From Gigaspora margarita (taxonomy: Eukaryota; Glomeromycota; Glomeromycetes; Diversisporales; Gigasporaceae), in the NCBI GenBank assembly GCA_009809945.1, contig WTPW01000147.1, forward strand, positions 74,394 to 138,393: 64,000 nucleotides of DNA, written 5' to 3'. The notes under the pieces were generated by a model that saw only the letters and a list, made by a program, of their open reading frames with translations, made no database searches and was not told the origin of the DNA. How positions within the stretch are numbered: position 1 is the stretch's first letter; every line of letters starts with the position of its first letter. Positions 21,755 through 32,800 of the stretch are shown in pieces. The position numbers and the translations under genes were made by a program.

Positions 21755-22225
21755 AAAAAAATGAAAACAAAAAATAGAAATATTTTAAACTACTTTCGCA
21801 CTTTGTCATATAATGCTAGCTCTATATACTTATTTTTCTCAACTCTGCAATTAGCTATTATTTCTCTTCTTTGTTTTAACTATTATATTTGCTTATATTT
21901 ACTACTTTCTAAAAATAGTAAAGAAGTAAAAAATAACAAAAAAAATGAAAATAAAAAAATAGTAATATTGTAAATTACTTTCGCTCTTTATCACATAATA
22001 CTAGCTCTACAAACTTATATTCGCTTATATTCGCTATGTCCTAAAAATTGTAGAGAAGTAAAATAATCACAAAAAAAAATAAAAACAAAAAATAGTAATA
22101 ATTTAAACTACTTATGCACTTTGTCATATAATACCAGCTCTACACATTAATTTTCTTTACCCTCAGTTAGCTATTATTTCTCTTCACTTATATTTGCTAC
22201 TTTCTAAAAATAGTAGAGAAGTAAA
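21755..22225 (+). repeat. Three tandem copies of a roughly 150-190-bp repeat
   Basis: Each unit contains AAACTACTTTCGCACTTTGT or a variant, then CATATAATACTAGCTCTA, then TACTTTCTAAAAATAGTAGA and an A-rich tail (starts near 21785, 21970 and 22105). The short reading frames here are by-products of the repeat. Confidence 0.75.
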
Positions 22226-22239
22226 AAAAAAACTATTTC

Positions 22240-22382
22240 TCAGAAGCGTAGGAGTTTTTGAAATTGTCAGAGAATCTAGTAGGTTCTTGCAAAGTGGCAG
22301 AGAAGTTAGAATTGGTGTTCTTGTAAAGTGCCAAAAAATCAGGTTGTTTCTTGCAAAGTTTTGAAGAAAGTCAGTAGTTAAT
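22240..22382 (+). repeat. Minisatellite TTCTTGCAAAGTG, segment 1
   Basis: Repeats of a roughly 35-45-bp unit with TTCTTGCAAAGTG or TTCTTGTAAAGTGCCA. The same repeat goes on at 23270-23500 and 24775-24900. The array has therefore been split by the SINE and by the TTAA foldback element. Confidence 0.6.
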
Positions 22383-22502
22383 AAAATAAAAGTAAAAAAA
22401 TAAATAAAAAAAAAAACTAAAAACAAAATATGTAAGCAAACTTAATAAAAAAAAATAAACAAAGCCCCAAATCTATATTTTTCTAAGTAAGAGTTCAAAT
22501 TT

Positions 22503-23243
22503 TTTTTTTTTTAAACCAGGATGGGTTATACCCCCTGGGCGCAGAGTGGCGCACTTTTTATTATTTGTTGGTCATGGGACCCAGCAGGCCCCTTACATTT
22601 TTATATTACATATCCTATTTCTATTTATACTAGACTATCAATTCTATCCTATGAGGTCTGTCCTACCCTACACCTTCCACATCCAGTTTTTTCCTGGTGA
22701 TTTCCAGCCGGACCGTCATCCGGTGCCTCCTAAATGAAGTATTACAGACAGCCTTTAAGGAGTTAGATTACTCCACTGGTATGCTTGATAGATCCATTTT
22801 TGTCGCCCCAGGTATTCCCTTCCAAGTTCAGAATAGGCCAGGTTTTCCTTGTGGGTCCATTTTTCTGATTTGGTGCCTAACACCATTTTTTCTGTACCTT
22901 GCAACCGGAATTCTACCGGAAGTATTCCTTGTTCAACCGGAATTTCACTGGGAGTATTCTATTTTTCCACCGAAATTTCACCGGAAGTATTCTTGATTTC
23001 CTTTTTTGTTCAGATCTTCACTAGGGTCCTTATTCTTTTCCCATAGAGCATTCAAATGTGGTTATGCCATTATAATAGAGCGTCTAAATGTGGTTATATA
23101 CCCGCACGTGGTCCTAGCACCCTGGTTTAGCCCATCTGTCTCGTGACTCAGTGTAGAATTAATATTCCTAGTGGGGCTTGAACTGGCGACCTTGCGTTTG
23201 GGGACCTGAGAGCGTAACCATGACGCCATCAACCCGCAGGTTC
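22503..23243 (-). mobile_element. tRNA-derived SINE, copy 1 (741 bp)
   Basis: Direct repeats TAAGAGTTCAAATT (22489-22502 and 23244-23257) bracket the insert. On the minus strand it starts with a tRNA-like head: A box TGGCGTCATGG (complement of 23218-23228) and B box GTTCAAGCCC (complement of 23174-23183). It ends CTGCGCCCAG...CCTGGTTT and a poly(A) run. The middle has several copies of a roughly 35-40-bp sub-repeat with TACTTCCGGTGAAATTCCGG. Copy 2 at 36675 shares the head, the sub-repeats and the tail. It is long for a SINE. Open frames over 22546-23046 are incidental. Confidence 0.88.
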
Positions 23244-23269
23244 TAAGAGTTCAAATTCAAAAATTGTCA

Positions 23270-23500
23270 AAATCTAGTTGTGTTTTGTAAAGTGCTAGGT
23301 TACCTTGTGAATACTTGCGAAAACTTGCGCCTAACTAAATTATTTCTCTAAAGAAGTATGTTTTCACAAAGTACTGGAATAAAATAAATTAATAAAAAAA
23401 ATTTAAAAAAAAAACCAAAAAAAACAAAAACAAAAAGTATTAAATGAGAAAATAAATAAGCGAAAACTTGCAAAAAACTTGTGCCTAACTAAATCATTTC
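23270..23500 (+). repeat. Minisatellite TTCTTGCAAAGTG, segment 2, and A-rich stretch
   Basis: TTTTGTAAAGTGCTAG and two GCGAAAACTTGC...GCCTAACTAAAT(T/C)ATTTCT units surround an A-rich tract. This is the continuation of the array at 22240. Confidence 0.5.
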
Positions 23501-23505
23501 TTTAA

Positions 23506-24746
23506 TTGATAATCCGCCTGTCAACTGGAGAAAAGGCGAAATATGGCGTGCTTCCATCTAAAACGTTGTTTCTTACTAAGCTAACGATACATGTCCACTA
23601 ATTAAAAGTTGTAGAGCTCATCGAGACGCATCTAACGGTGGTTAGATCATCCAAATCGGCCCAGTGGATGGCGAGTTATCGTCGAAAAACGATTGGCCGA
23701 CTATATAAAAANNNNNNNNNNNNNNNNNNNNNNNNNNNNNNNNNNNNNNNNNNNNNNNNNNNNNNNNNNNNNNNNNNNNNNNNNNNNNNNNNNNNNNNNN
23801 NNNNNNNNNNNNNNNNNNNNNNNNNNNNNNNNNNNNNNNNNNNNNNNNNNNNNNNNNNNNNNNNNNNNNNNNNNNNNNNNNNNNNNNNNNNNNNNNNNNN
23901 NNNNNNNNNNNNNNNNNNNNNNNNNNNNNNNNNNNNNNNNNNNNNNNNNNNNNNNNNNNNNNNNNNNNNNNNNNNNNNNNNNNNNNNNNNNNNNNNNNNN
24001 NNNNNNNNNNNNNNNNNNNNNNNNNNNNNNNNNNNNNNNNNNNNNNNNNNNNNNNNNNNNNNNNNNNNNNNNNNNNNNNNNNNNNNNNNNNNNNNNNNNN
24101 NNNNNNNNNNNNNNNNNNNNNNNNNNNNNNNNNNNNNNNNNNNNNNNNNNNNNNNNNNNNNNNNNNNNNNNNNNNNNNNNNNNNNNNNNNNNNNNNNNNN
24201 NNNNNNNNNNNNNNNNNNNNNNNNNNNNNNNNNNNNNNNNNNNNNNNNNNNNNNNNNNNNNNNNNNNNNNNNNNNNNNNNNNNNNNNNNNNNNNNNNNNN
24301 NNNNNNNNNNNNNNNNNNNNNNNNNNNNNNNNNNNNNNNNNNNNNNNNNNNNNNNNNNNNNNNNNNNNNNNNNNNNNNNNNNNNNNNNNNNNNNNNNNNN
24401 NNNNNNNNNNNNNNNNNNNNNNNNNNNNNNNNNNNNNNNNNNNNNNNNNNNNNNNNNNNNNNNNNNNNNNNNNNNNNNNNNNNNNNNNNNNNNNNNNNNN
24501 NNNNNNNNNNNNNNNNNNNNNNNNNNNNNNNNNNNNNNNNNNNNNNNNNNNNNNNNNNNNNNNNNNNNNNNNNNNNNNNNNNNNNNNNNNNNNNNNNNNN
24601 NNNNNNNNNNNNNNNNNNNNNNNNNNNNNNNNNNNCTCTACAACTTTCAATTAGTGGACATGTATCGTTAGCTTAGTAAGAAAAAACGTTTTAGATGGAA
24701 GCACGCCATATTTCGCCTTTTCTCCAGTTGACAGGCGGATTATCAA
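23506..24746. mobile_element. TTAA-flanked foldback element with internal gap
   Basis: TTAA stands on both sides (23502-23505 and 24747-24750), inside an extended match CTTTAA/TTAAAG. Its TIRs, starting TTGATAATCCGCCTGTCAAC, are perfect over more than 60 bp. The left arm shows the family core: GTAGAGCTCATCGAGACGCA, TCTAACGGTGGTTAGATCAT, CCAAATCGGCCCAGTGGATG and CGATTGGCCGAC. Bases 23712-24635 are N. The right half of the core is visible at 24636-24700. The near-identity of the arms points to a young element or to gene conversion between arms. Confidence 0.85.
23712..24635. other. Assembly gap (run of N)
   Basis: All N. It lies inside the palindromic element; any reading frame across it is meaningless. 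Confidence 0.95.
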
Positions 24747-24774
24747 TTAAAGAAGCATTCTTGAAGATTTAAAA

Positions 24775-25030
24775 GAGTTTTTGCAAAGTGTCAAAAGTTT
24801 GAGTTGGCTTGTGAAGTCATATTGGTGTACTTGCATAGTGCTAAAAAGTTGTTGGTTTTCTTGCAAAGGGCTGGTGTTCTTGTAAAGTGCCAAATAAAAT
24901 AAAAAAAAATTAAAAAATAAAAAAAAAACAAAATGAAAACAAAAAAAAACAAAACAAAAATAAAAAAAACAAAACAAAATGAAAAAAACCATGTAGAAGT
25001 TCAAATTTATAAACAAAAGATCTAATCTGA
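24775..25030 (+). repeat. Minisatellite TTCTTGCAAAGTG, segment 3, and A-rich tail
   Basis: TTTTTGCAAAGTGTCAAAAG, CTTGCATAGTGC, TTTCTTGCAAAGGGC and TTCTTGTAAAGTGCCA recur every 35-45 bases, followed by AAAACAAAA low-complexity. The minus-strand frame over this stretch is only the complement of the A-rich DNA. Confidence 0.55.
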
Positions 25031-25349
25031 ATGTGTAATACAAAATTTGTAACATTTCGCAAATATAGTGCAATGCACTCTTGGTATTATGCAGGTTATA
25101 GATCACTTGATTTCACAGTTCTAAAATATTTTTGAAATGTTTGAAACTACTACTGTAATTTAAAAGATAAAAAACAAAATATGATGTGTAGCACTTCACG
25201 CCATACTAAATACAATAACTATCGATTAGCAGATGTATAATGATATTATTTTAATTACGATATTTATCGATTATAGATATATATCGATTTATAACAAGTT
25301 AATTGATGTATAAAATTTAATTTTAATTGATATAAAATGATGAATAAAT

Positions 25350-26725
25350 ATTCTTGTTGCCCCCCGTAACATGATTTTTTTGTCACTGGTTATGTGCAAT
25401 ATATAAACAATGATCATCTATGCAAATTATTGTTTCTCTCTTTTTTTTTTTTTTTTTTTTTTCTATGTACGTGTTATACTAAAATTTTTTTTCTTTTAGG
25501 TTTGTAGGTAACTAGTTGCATTTCTAGAGTCATTGTTTCTGTACTGTTCGTCATTGTTGGAGCAGTCATCGCTAGTGACGCCGTTGCTGGTATTGCAATA
25601 TTGTTAGTTTGTGGGTGGAATTTTGTTTTCGTATGTACACGTTGAACTAAACACACTTTTTTTTTTTAGATATTGCTAGTTGTATTCTCTGGAACTGTCA
25701 TTATTAATCATCTTTTCTGGAGCAGTCATTATTGGTGAGCCATTGCCAGTGTGTGATTTCGTGTTAGATAATGAAGTTGACTTTTTTATTGGTGTAATTT
25801 TGCGTTTGTTACTGAAGTTTCATCCTTTTGATATTATGTTATTTGTTTCTATAGGCATCGTACCAATGTTATCTCTTCCAGCTTATTGTTCTGAAATTTT
25901 CATTTGTGATTCTGTATTTCGATGTTATTAGTATTGTTGTATTCGTGGGTGGGATTTCATCTCTTTCTTTTCTTGTGTGTACATGTTGAACTAATCTCTT
26001 TTTTTATATATTGAGTCTTCGTTGTTAGTCGTATTCTCTAGAACCTTCGTTATTAGCTGAAGTCATCGTTATTAGTGCGCCATTGCCGATGTTGCTATTG
26101 GTGTAATTTCGTAAATAATAAGGGCCAACTTTTGCTATTAATATGATTTCTCATTCGTTTATGAGGTTTCAACCCTAGGTGTCATGCCTATATTGTCTCT
26201 TCCAGCTTATTGTTCTGAAGTTTTTGATTGTGATTCTGTTGCTTCGGTGTCATCAGTGTTAAAGCCTCCATTTGTCTCCTTTGGTGTCATTTTGATACAG
26301 TCATGGTTCCATCATTTGTGTGTTATTTCCAGTATGTGCTAGATTTCGCTTTATTTAGCCTTAGAGTAGTTTTTTTTTAGTAAAGCCGTGGGTTTATGAA
26401 TCTTTATTAGCTTCATCATGTGTCACATTGTGGGTTATGATTATTCATTACGCAACGTGGTTAGGATATGGTAAGGTTATTTAATGGTTAGGGTTAGGTA
26501 GGGTTAATTAGTTAGCAGTTAGGGTTAGAGTTAGTAGGTTTAGTTAGTTAGCGGTTAGGGTTAGGAGGGTTATTAGGGTAAATATGTAAAAATATTATTA
26601 AATTAATTAAATTCATACAATAAAAATTCATATAATAAAATTTAAATATACTTACGATTTGATTGGCTGATTAGTGCCATGTGACCCATGACAAATGTGT
26701 CACGTAATGAGGTGTAACAAATAAA
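25350..26725. mobile_element. Probable non-autonomous element with GTCGTTGTTAG repeats
   Basis: A T23 run (25441-25462) is followed by degenerate copies of a unit of roughly 160-330 bp. These start near 25465, 25630 and 25960 with GTACA(C/T)GTTGAACTAA, and contain CTGGAGCAGTCAT and GTGCGCCATTGCC. Degenerate TTAGGG-like DNA follows (26455-26575). The right end, near 26690-26720, GTGTCACGTAATGAGGTGTA then ACAAAT, loosely mirrors TTGTTGCCCCCCGTAACATG near 25360. The inside resembles that of the 16507-18391 element. No transposase frame is present. The boundaries are uncertain. Confidence 0.45.
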
Positions 26726-26784
26726 TTTATCCTAAAATAATTATACATTATATATCGATATATAGCTACTTAAAATATTTCGTG

Positions 26785-27205
26785 ATGAATACTGGATTTT
26801 TTTACAACTTATTTTCGATTTTGGTCAATCACAAAAAATTATTACATTGTAAAATCCAAATTTTACTATGTAAATTGACTAAAAGTGCTTAAGTAAATAT
26901 GTTTAAAAGATCAAAATATATATTTTATCAAATTTTTATACAAATTAGAGAACTTTTTATTATTTAACTTTTAATTTTTACGTTCATTAAATATATTTTT
27001 TTAAAAATTTTTAATTTTTTTGTTGAATGTTCAAGTTAAATGTTAAAAAATAAAATGTTCTTCAATCTTGCTAAAAATTTTACCATACATGTATTTTGAT
27101 ATTTCAAACAAGTTTATTTAAATAATTTTAATTAATTTACATAATAAATATTTGACTTTACTATATAGCGACTATTATTGATCATGGGGTAATTTATTTT
27201 TGGAT
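26785..27205. repeat. AAGCTACC-family hairpin, decayed copy
   Basis: It has the same hairpin as at 3818: GTAAAATCCAAATTTTACTA ... GAACTTTTTATTATTTAACT ... ACTTTACTATATAGCGACTA, and GATCATGGGGTAATTTATTT at its right. The outer ends are poorly kept. Non-coding. Confidence 0.55.
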
Positions 27206-27658
27206 AAAGGTGTTAAAGTGTTGATCATGTATTTGACTTCACTTTTGATTGGCTATCTAAGCTGTTTATAATTGTTAAATACAAATTTATTGAATTTCTT
27301 TATTTAATTGTCATTGCAATGCTATTTATAGTGAAAAATAGCTAAAAAAAAGTTACTTCATATATTACAATTAATAAGCTTGCAACGCTTAAGTGTGCAG
27401 CACATTATAAAAATCAAAACTATGTATAGTATTATATTATAACTTTATAAACATAATACAAAAATTGATTTATATTAAATTTTTTGGTAAAAAAAAATCA
27501 AAAAATTGTAGCCATTGTATTTAAAAAGGTAAACCTATAATAAATGCAACAATTAAAAAAAATAGAGCAAATAGTTTTTTTTTAAGTTTTTTTTTTGTAT
27601 TTTATATAATATATATTTATAACATATGGCAAATTATGCATAAAATGAGCTTATTAAT

Positions 27659-27703
<45 letters not shown>

Positions 27704-28370
27704 GTTCTCTTAATATACCAAAATTTTTATTAAATTCAGTTTAGAAAGAGAAATTTTGTATTCTATCTTTCTTTATACTGAACAAAATCTTTTGGAACAG
27801 CCTGTTTGGATTAGAGAAAGCTGACTTTATTAAAAAATAAATTTATTAGTAATTATAAGGTACAAAAAATTTAATAAATAAATATTTCAACTTTATATAT
27901 ACAATATAACCCAAATTAGTTAAAAAATTGCTAGAATATGTAATACAAATTTTAATTTAATAAATTTTAATTGGCAAAATTTTTTATAATAAAAAAATTT
28001 TAGTTTTTAATTGGTAAAAATTTCTAAAATAAAAAAGCTAAGTTTTCAATTGGTCAAAAATTTTTATAATAAAAAATTCAAGTTTAAATTTGTCAAATTT
28101 ATAAATTATATCTTCTTAATATAAAATAATCTAATTTTAGTTTATTAACTTTTATAAAAATTATATTTTTGAAATCTAACTAGTAATTTTATAAAGCTTG
28201 GTTTAAAAATACAATTACTTATAACAGACCTCTTTACTATATAGTTATGCCTTTATATAAGTACTCAATAATGTATAACAGACTTAAATATTAAAAAAAC
28301 TTTATTAAAGTTACAAATTATTTATAATTTCTATTACCACAAAATTTAATTTTTTATTAATTAATTCATG
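27206..28370. other. AT-rich DNA with a 40-base T run, no gene
   Basis: The T run is at 27661-27700. I searched its flanks for a target duplication and found none convincing, so it is treated as simple sequence. 27950-28090 repeats TTTAATTGG(T/C)(A/C)AAA about every 50 bases. Confidence 0.4.
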
Positions 28371-28387
28371 ATTCATATACCAAACAG

Positions 28388-28590
28388 GTAATGTATATAT
28401 TACCATATATAGGAGTTGTCTAAAGCCATGTTCATCACATGATATAAAGCCAATAGAATTGCTTATTTTGATTAACACAGATCAGCCTGAAGAGACAAAA
28501 ATTGCAAAAATTGCAAAAATACAAGAAACAATAGTCAAAACCTATCTTGATGCATTAATAAAAAATGCTAAGAGGACAATTTTACTATAA
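28388..28590 (+). other. Short open stretch, doubtful exon or remnant
   Basis: One frame is open to TAA at 28588-28590 and reads PIELLILINTDQPEETKIAK followed by IAKIQETIVKTYLDALIKNA. It looks more protein-like than the local low-complexity frames, with mixed charge and few Phe/Asn runs. There is no start codon in a good position and no recognised family. It may be a decayed coding fragment or chance. Confidence 0.2.
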
Positions 28591-28677
28591 AACATTTTCT
28601 AACTCTAATTCCAAACTAATCCTTACTCTAACATTAATTAAAAAATCAAAAATATGTAACTGAACATAGCTTTAGAT

Positions 28678-29128
28678 GTTCCAATATACAGTAAAATTGG
28701 GAAAATCAATTAATATTTATCAATCTGGTACTATTAGAGCAATAACAATTTTTTTTACTAAGCTAAACCTTTCTTTTTTACTAAATAAAAGTTGTAGAGC
28801 ATATTCTTGTAATTCTAATAGTGATAAAATTATTAAAATTGGACCAGTAGGTCACAAGATATTATTAAAAAAAACTTACTGCAACTATTTAAAGTCTCTA
28901 TATAAACAATTGTTTATATAGAAATTCTATATAATTGCAAAAGTTTTTTAATAATATCTTGTGATCTACTGGTTTAATTTAAATAATTTTATTACTATTA
29001 GAATTACAAGAATGTACTCTACAACTTTGTTTAGTGAAGAAGAAAGGTTAGCTTAATAAAAAAATTCATTATTGCTTTGACAGAAATTTGATAAACAATA
29101 ATTGACTTCCCAATATATTACTATAGAT
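28678..29128. mobile_element. Palindromic element with a diverged foldback core
   Basis: The arms pair from CAGTAAAATTGGGAAAATCA (left) to TGACTTCCCAATATATTACT (right), with the centre near 28913 at ATAAACAATTGTTTAT. Each arm contains GTTGTAGAGC, TTCTTGTAATTCTAATAGT and AAAATTGGACCAGTAGGTCA. These line up base for base with the core of the TTAA foldback elements. The ends differ from theirs and no TTAA stands at the borders. The frame at 28676-28921 follows one arm and is not a gene. Confidence 0.7.
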
Positions 29129-29129
29129 T

Positions 29130-29870
29130 TGCACTATTTGGTATATAAATTACAAATTAATAATAAACACTTAAGGCACTAATATTTATTAGACAATATT
29201 TTGGAAGTAGGGTCAAGCCAAATCTTACCTTATATAAAGTTTAGCCAATTTAACTAAATATATTACCTAGGAGTGGAGTAAGCCTGTATAGTAAATAGAT
29301 ATTAGATAAGAAATATTAGTACCCTTATTATAATTACTAATTTTTAACTAAATACTGATTGTAAAATCTGATTGGTCTATATTTATATTTGCGCATATTT
29401 AAAATTTTCTATTAAAAGCATAATAGCAAATAACTTTTGATCCAATAATCCAATCTGGATAAAACAATTACCAAAATTTTATTTCAATTAAACAATTTTA
29501 ATATATTCAAGATTGTCAGAATCTAATTTTAAGTACCCAAGAATGGTAAGGATTTATATTACTCATTAGAAAATTAAAAATATGCAATAATCTTCAAATT
29601 TATCAAATAAGTGCAGAATCTTGTTTAAAAAATTGCAAAGATCTTTGAAATTTAGATTTTTGTAGTTCTTCACAGATTTTTTTCAAAAATCTGTACAAAT
29701 ATTTAAAAATATAATCTTTGCCAATTATGATAGGTGCTGCTATTATAATTTGTAATAATCTCCAAAATTATAACTACTTACCTGCTAGTAAAACACAAGA
29801 AGAAAAACAATAAACAAAACAAACCAATAAAAAAATAAACAAAATAAAAAAGTATGTTTTTTTTAGAGAA
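29130..29870. other. AT-rich DNA, no gene
   Basis: It contains a stretch, ATCTTCAAATTTATCAAATA to TTTAGATTTTTGTA (about 29590-29660), that is repeated near 47870-47935. Nothing else recognised. Confidence 0.4.
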
Positions 29871-30469
29871 TTGCTATTTTTACCCCTATTTTTGCTAATA
29901 CTATCTCTAGCTTGGCCTCTGAACCTTCTGACCCAGTTATGTATAATGTAGTACAAACAAAAATCATGTAACTTTTGGATTTTTGTATTTTGACCAATGC
30001 TTTGGTTATACAAAATCCTGGTCACGTGACCATGTGTCAATAATAGCCAATCAAAATTTGAACCAGAAGTAGATTCCAATTAAACTACAAAATAAGCTAC
30101 CCCATGATCAACAATAGTCACTACATAGTAAAGTCCAAATTCTACTATATAAATTGATTATCATTGCTTAAGTAAACATATTTGGGAGATCAAAATACAC
30201 ATACAATAAAAGTTTTAGCAAGATTGGAGGACATTTTATTATTTGACTTTTAACTTTAATTTTTAATAAAAAAATAAAATTTTTTAAAAAAATATATTTA
30301 ATGAACATAAAAATTAAAAGCTAAATAATAAAAAGTTCTCTAATTTGTATAAAAATTTGGTAGAATATGTATTTTTTGATCTTCTAAACATATTTACTTA
30401 AGGCTTAGGATCGATTTATATAGTAAAGTTTAGACTTTACTATGTAGTAATTACTTGCGATCACTAAAA

Positions 30470-30700
30470 ATGCTCTTTTTATTGAACCAAAATTTGGTTT
30501 ATTTTAAACAAGTTCTGGTTAAAATGAACCCAAAGTGGCTTATTTTGAATCAAATTTTGGTTCAACTAAACCTGAGGTTATTCAAATTGAACAACTTCAG
30601 ATTTGTTTGAACCAGAACTTGGTTCAAAGTGAGCTACTTTGGGTTTATTTTAACTAGAACCTAGCTTAATAGAAAGAGAATTTTTAGTGATTACAAGTAG
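30470..30700. repeat. GAACCAAA palindrome
   Basis: TTATTGAACCAAAATTTGGT, AGTTCTGGTTAAAATGAACC and TTTTGGTTCAACTAAACCTG are answered by AGATTTGTTTGAACCAGAAC and GAGCTACTTTGGGTTTATTT around a centre near 30578. The flanking CACTAAAAAT/ATTTTTAGTG also pairs. It is built like the GTTTGA heads of the hairpin-array elements but with a different word. Confidence 0.6.
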
Positions 30701-31059
30701 TTACTACATAGTAAAGTCTAAATTTTACTATGTAAATCGATCCTAAGTGCTTAAGTAAATATGCTTAGAAGATCAAAATACATATTCTACCAAATTTTTA
30801 TACAAATCAAAAAACATATTATTATTTAGCTTTTAATTTTTATGTACATCAAATATATTTTTTTAAAAAATTTTACTTTTTTATCAAATATAAAAGTTTA
30901 AAGTCAATAATAAAAAGTTCTTAAACTTGCTAAAACTTTTTTATATGTGTATTTTGATCTTCCAAATATGTTTACTTAAGGGTAGAGTACGCTATTTTCA
31001 AATTATATATAAAACAAATGGTAAAATTTTTTTCTTTTTAAAATTAAAAAAAAATTATA

Positions 31060-31335
31060 TTAAGTTAACTAGTTTAATTGTTTAAAAAAGTTGTAGAATA
31101 GGTTTTTCTGATTCTAATGGTAGTAAAATTATTAAAATTGGTTAGATCTTCACTGAAAAACATGTGTTTAAAGATTGGGTATTACAAATTGGTTACAAAA
31201 ATCATATGATATAAGCCAATCAGGATCATCGATTTTGTGTCACCACAGAGAATTTGGGGTCACCACAGAGAACTTTATGATATATATATATAGGTTTTTT
31301 TAAATGGTACATGCATTTAAAGGTTCACTACTATA
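31060..31335. repeat. Half copy of the foldback core and unclassified sequence
   Basis: AAAAGTTGTAGAATAGGTTT, CTGATTCTAATGGTAGTAAA and ATTATTAAAATTGGTTAGAT match one arm of the core seen at 28.8 kb. A short direct repeat follows (two copies of GTCACCACAGAGAA, 31237-31271). No second arm is visible. Confidence 0.45.
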
Positions 31336-31705
31336 AAAGGAAGGATTTGATCTATGCGCCACAAATTTTTGGTTAAAATTGATTGCAATTTAAAAGATTT
31401 TTATATGTGGCGTTTTTGTAATACCTATATAAATTTTTTTCATACATCAATTTTATATGAAAATGATCATCATTGGACTCTACCCTTAAGCAATAATAAT
31501 CAATTTATATAGTAGAATTTGGACTTTACTATGTAGCGACTATTGTCGATTATGGGGTAGCTTATTTTGTAGTTTAATTTGAACCTACTTTGGGTTCAAA
31601 TTTTAATTGGCTATTATTGGTACAAGTTCACGTGACCTGGATTTCATGTAGCCAAATTATTAGTCAAAATACAAGAATCCAAAAGTCATTTGATCTCTGT
31701 TTGTA

Positions 31706-32800
31706 CAGTTGTCCTCCCATATAATCACCTCCCATATAGTCACAAACTCTATATAATCACACCAAAAACATGATACAGTTTTTTTATATTAAAAACACCT
31801 CCATACAGTCACAATAATATTATAATCACTATCACATTTTTTTAGAAATAGTTGGCCAATTTTAATAATAAAATTACTTCTTCACAATTACATTTATATA
31901 TGATCGTAGATAGTTTCTACATATAAAAGTTACGATTTTAATAATTAAATCAACTTTTATGCAATAAGTAAAGTTGTTTGGAAGAATAAAATACACCTAC
32001 CATTAAATTTTTATGCAAATCGGATAACTTTTTATTAGTATTGTTTCTCATTTTACGTATCTACAAATATAGCTAAAAAATTTGTAATTTTTTCTTATAG
32101 GAACGTAAACGAAAAAATATATTAGTGAAATATCAACCGATTTACATGAAAATTTTATGATAGGTGTATTTTGTTCTTCTGAACAACTTTTCTTAATGCA
32201 TTAAAATCGATTCACTTAGTATTATTTTGACTTTTATATATAGCAACGATCAACGATCGTATATAAAAATTTTTTAAAAAATTTTTATATACGATCGTTG
32301 ATCGTTGCTATATATAAAAGTTAAAATAATACTAAGTGAATCGATTTTTATGCAATAAGAAAAATTGTTCAGAAGAACAAAATACACCTAACATAAAATT
32401 TTTATGTAAATCGATTGATATTTTACTAATATACTTTTTCGTTTACGTTCCTATAAGAAAAAATTACAAATTTTTTAGCTATATTCGTAGATACGTAAAA
32501 TGAGAAACAATACTAATAAAAAGTCATCCGATTTGCATAAAAATTTAATGGTAGGTGTATTTTATTCTTCCAAACAACTTTCTTATTGCATAAAAGTTGA
32601 TTTATTTATTAAAATCGTAACTTTTATATGTAGAAACTATCTACGATCATATATAAAATTTTTAAAATACCTCTACTAAATCACTTTTTTTATATTAATT
32701 ATAATTTGTGCTTATATAGAGGTACTTTTATAAAGTCACACCTTTTTATAATCACATATTTGGGCGTGCCCAACTGTGTGATTATAGGGGAGGATGACTG
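31706..32800. mobile_element. pogo-type element with TA duplication and giant internal palindrome
   Basis: TA (31704-31705 and 32801-32802) flanks CAGTTGTCCTCCCATATAAT and its inverse ATTATAGGGGAGGATGACTG. Subterminal repeats CCCATATA(A/G)TCAC are typical of pogo/Tigger-type ends. The inside is a near-perfect palindrome centred near 32277, each half of which is itself an AAGCTACC-type hairpin. No transposase frame. It interrupts the right arm of the large inverted repeat, so it arrived later. Confidence 0.85.

Noticed and set aside
22546-23046. Three overlapping plus-strand frames with Pro/Ser/Phe-rich peptides
   Set aside because: They run antisense through the SINE body; its internal repeats create the open frames.
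23638-24676. Open frames of more than 320 codons
   Set aside because: Again nearly all N; the few real residues come from the foldback arms.
27661-27700. Poly(A)-tailed retrocopy marked by the 40-base T run
   Set aside because: No direct repeats could be found around a plausible insert, and no AATAAA at the right distance.
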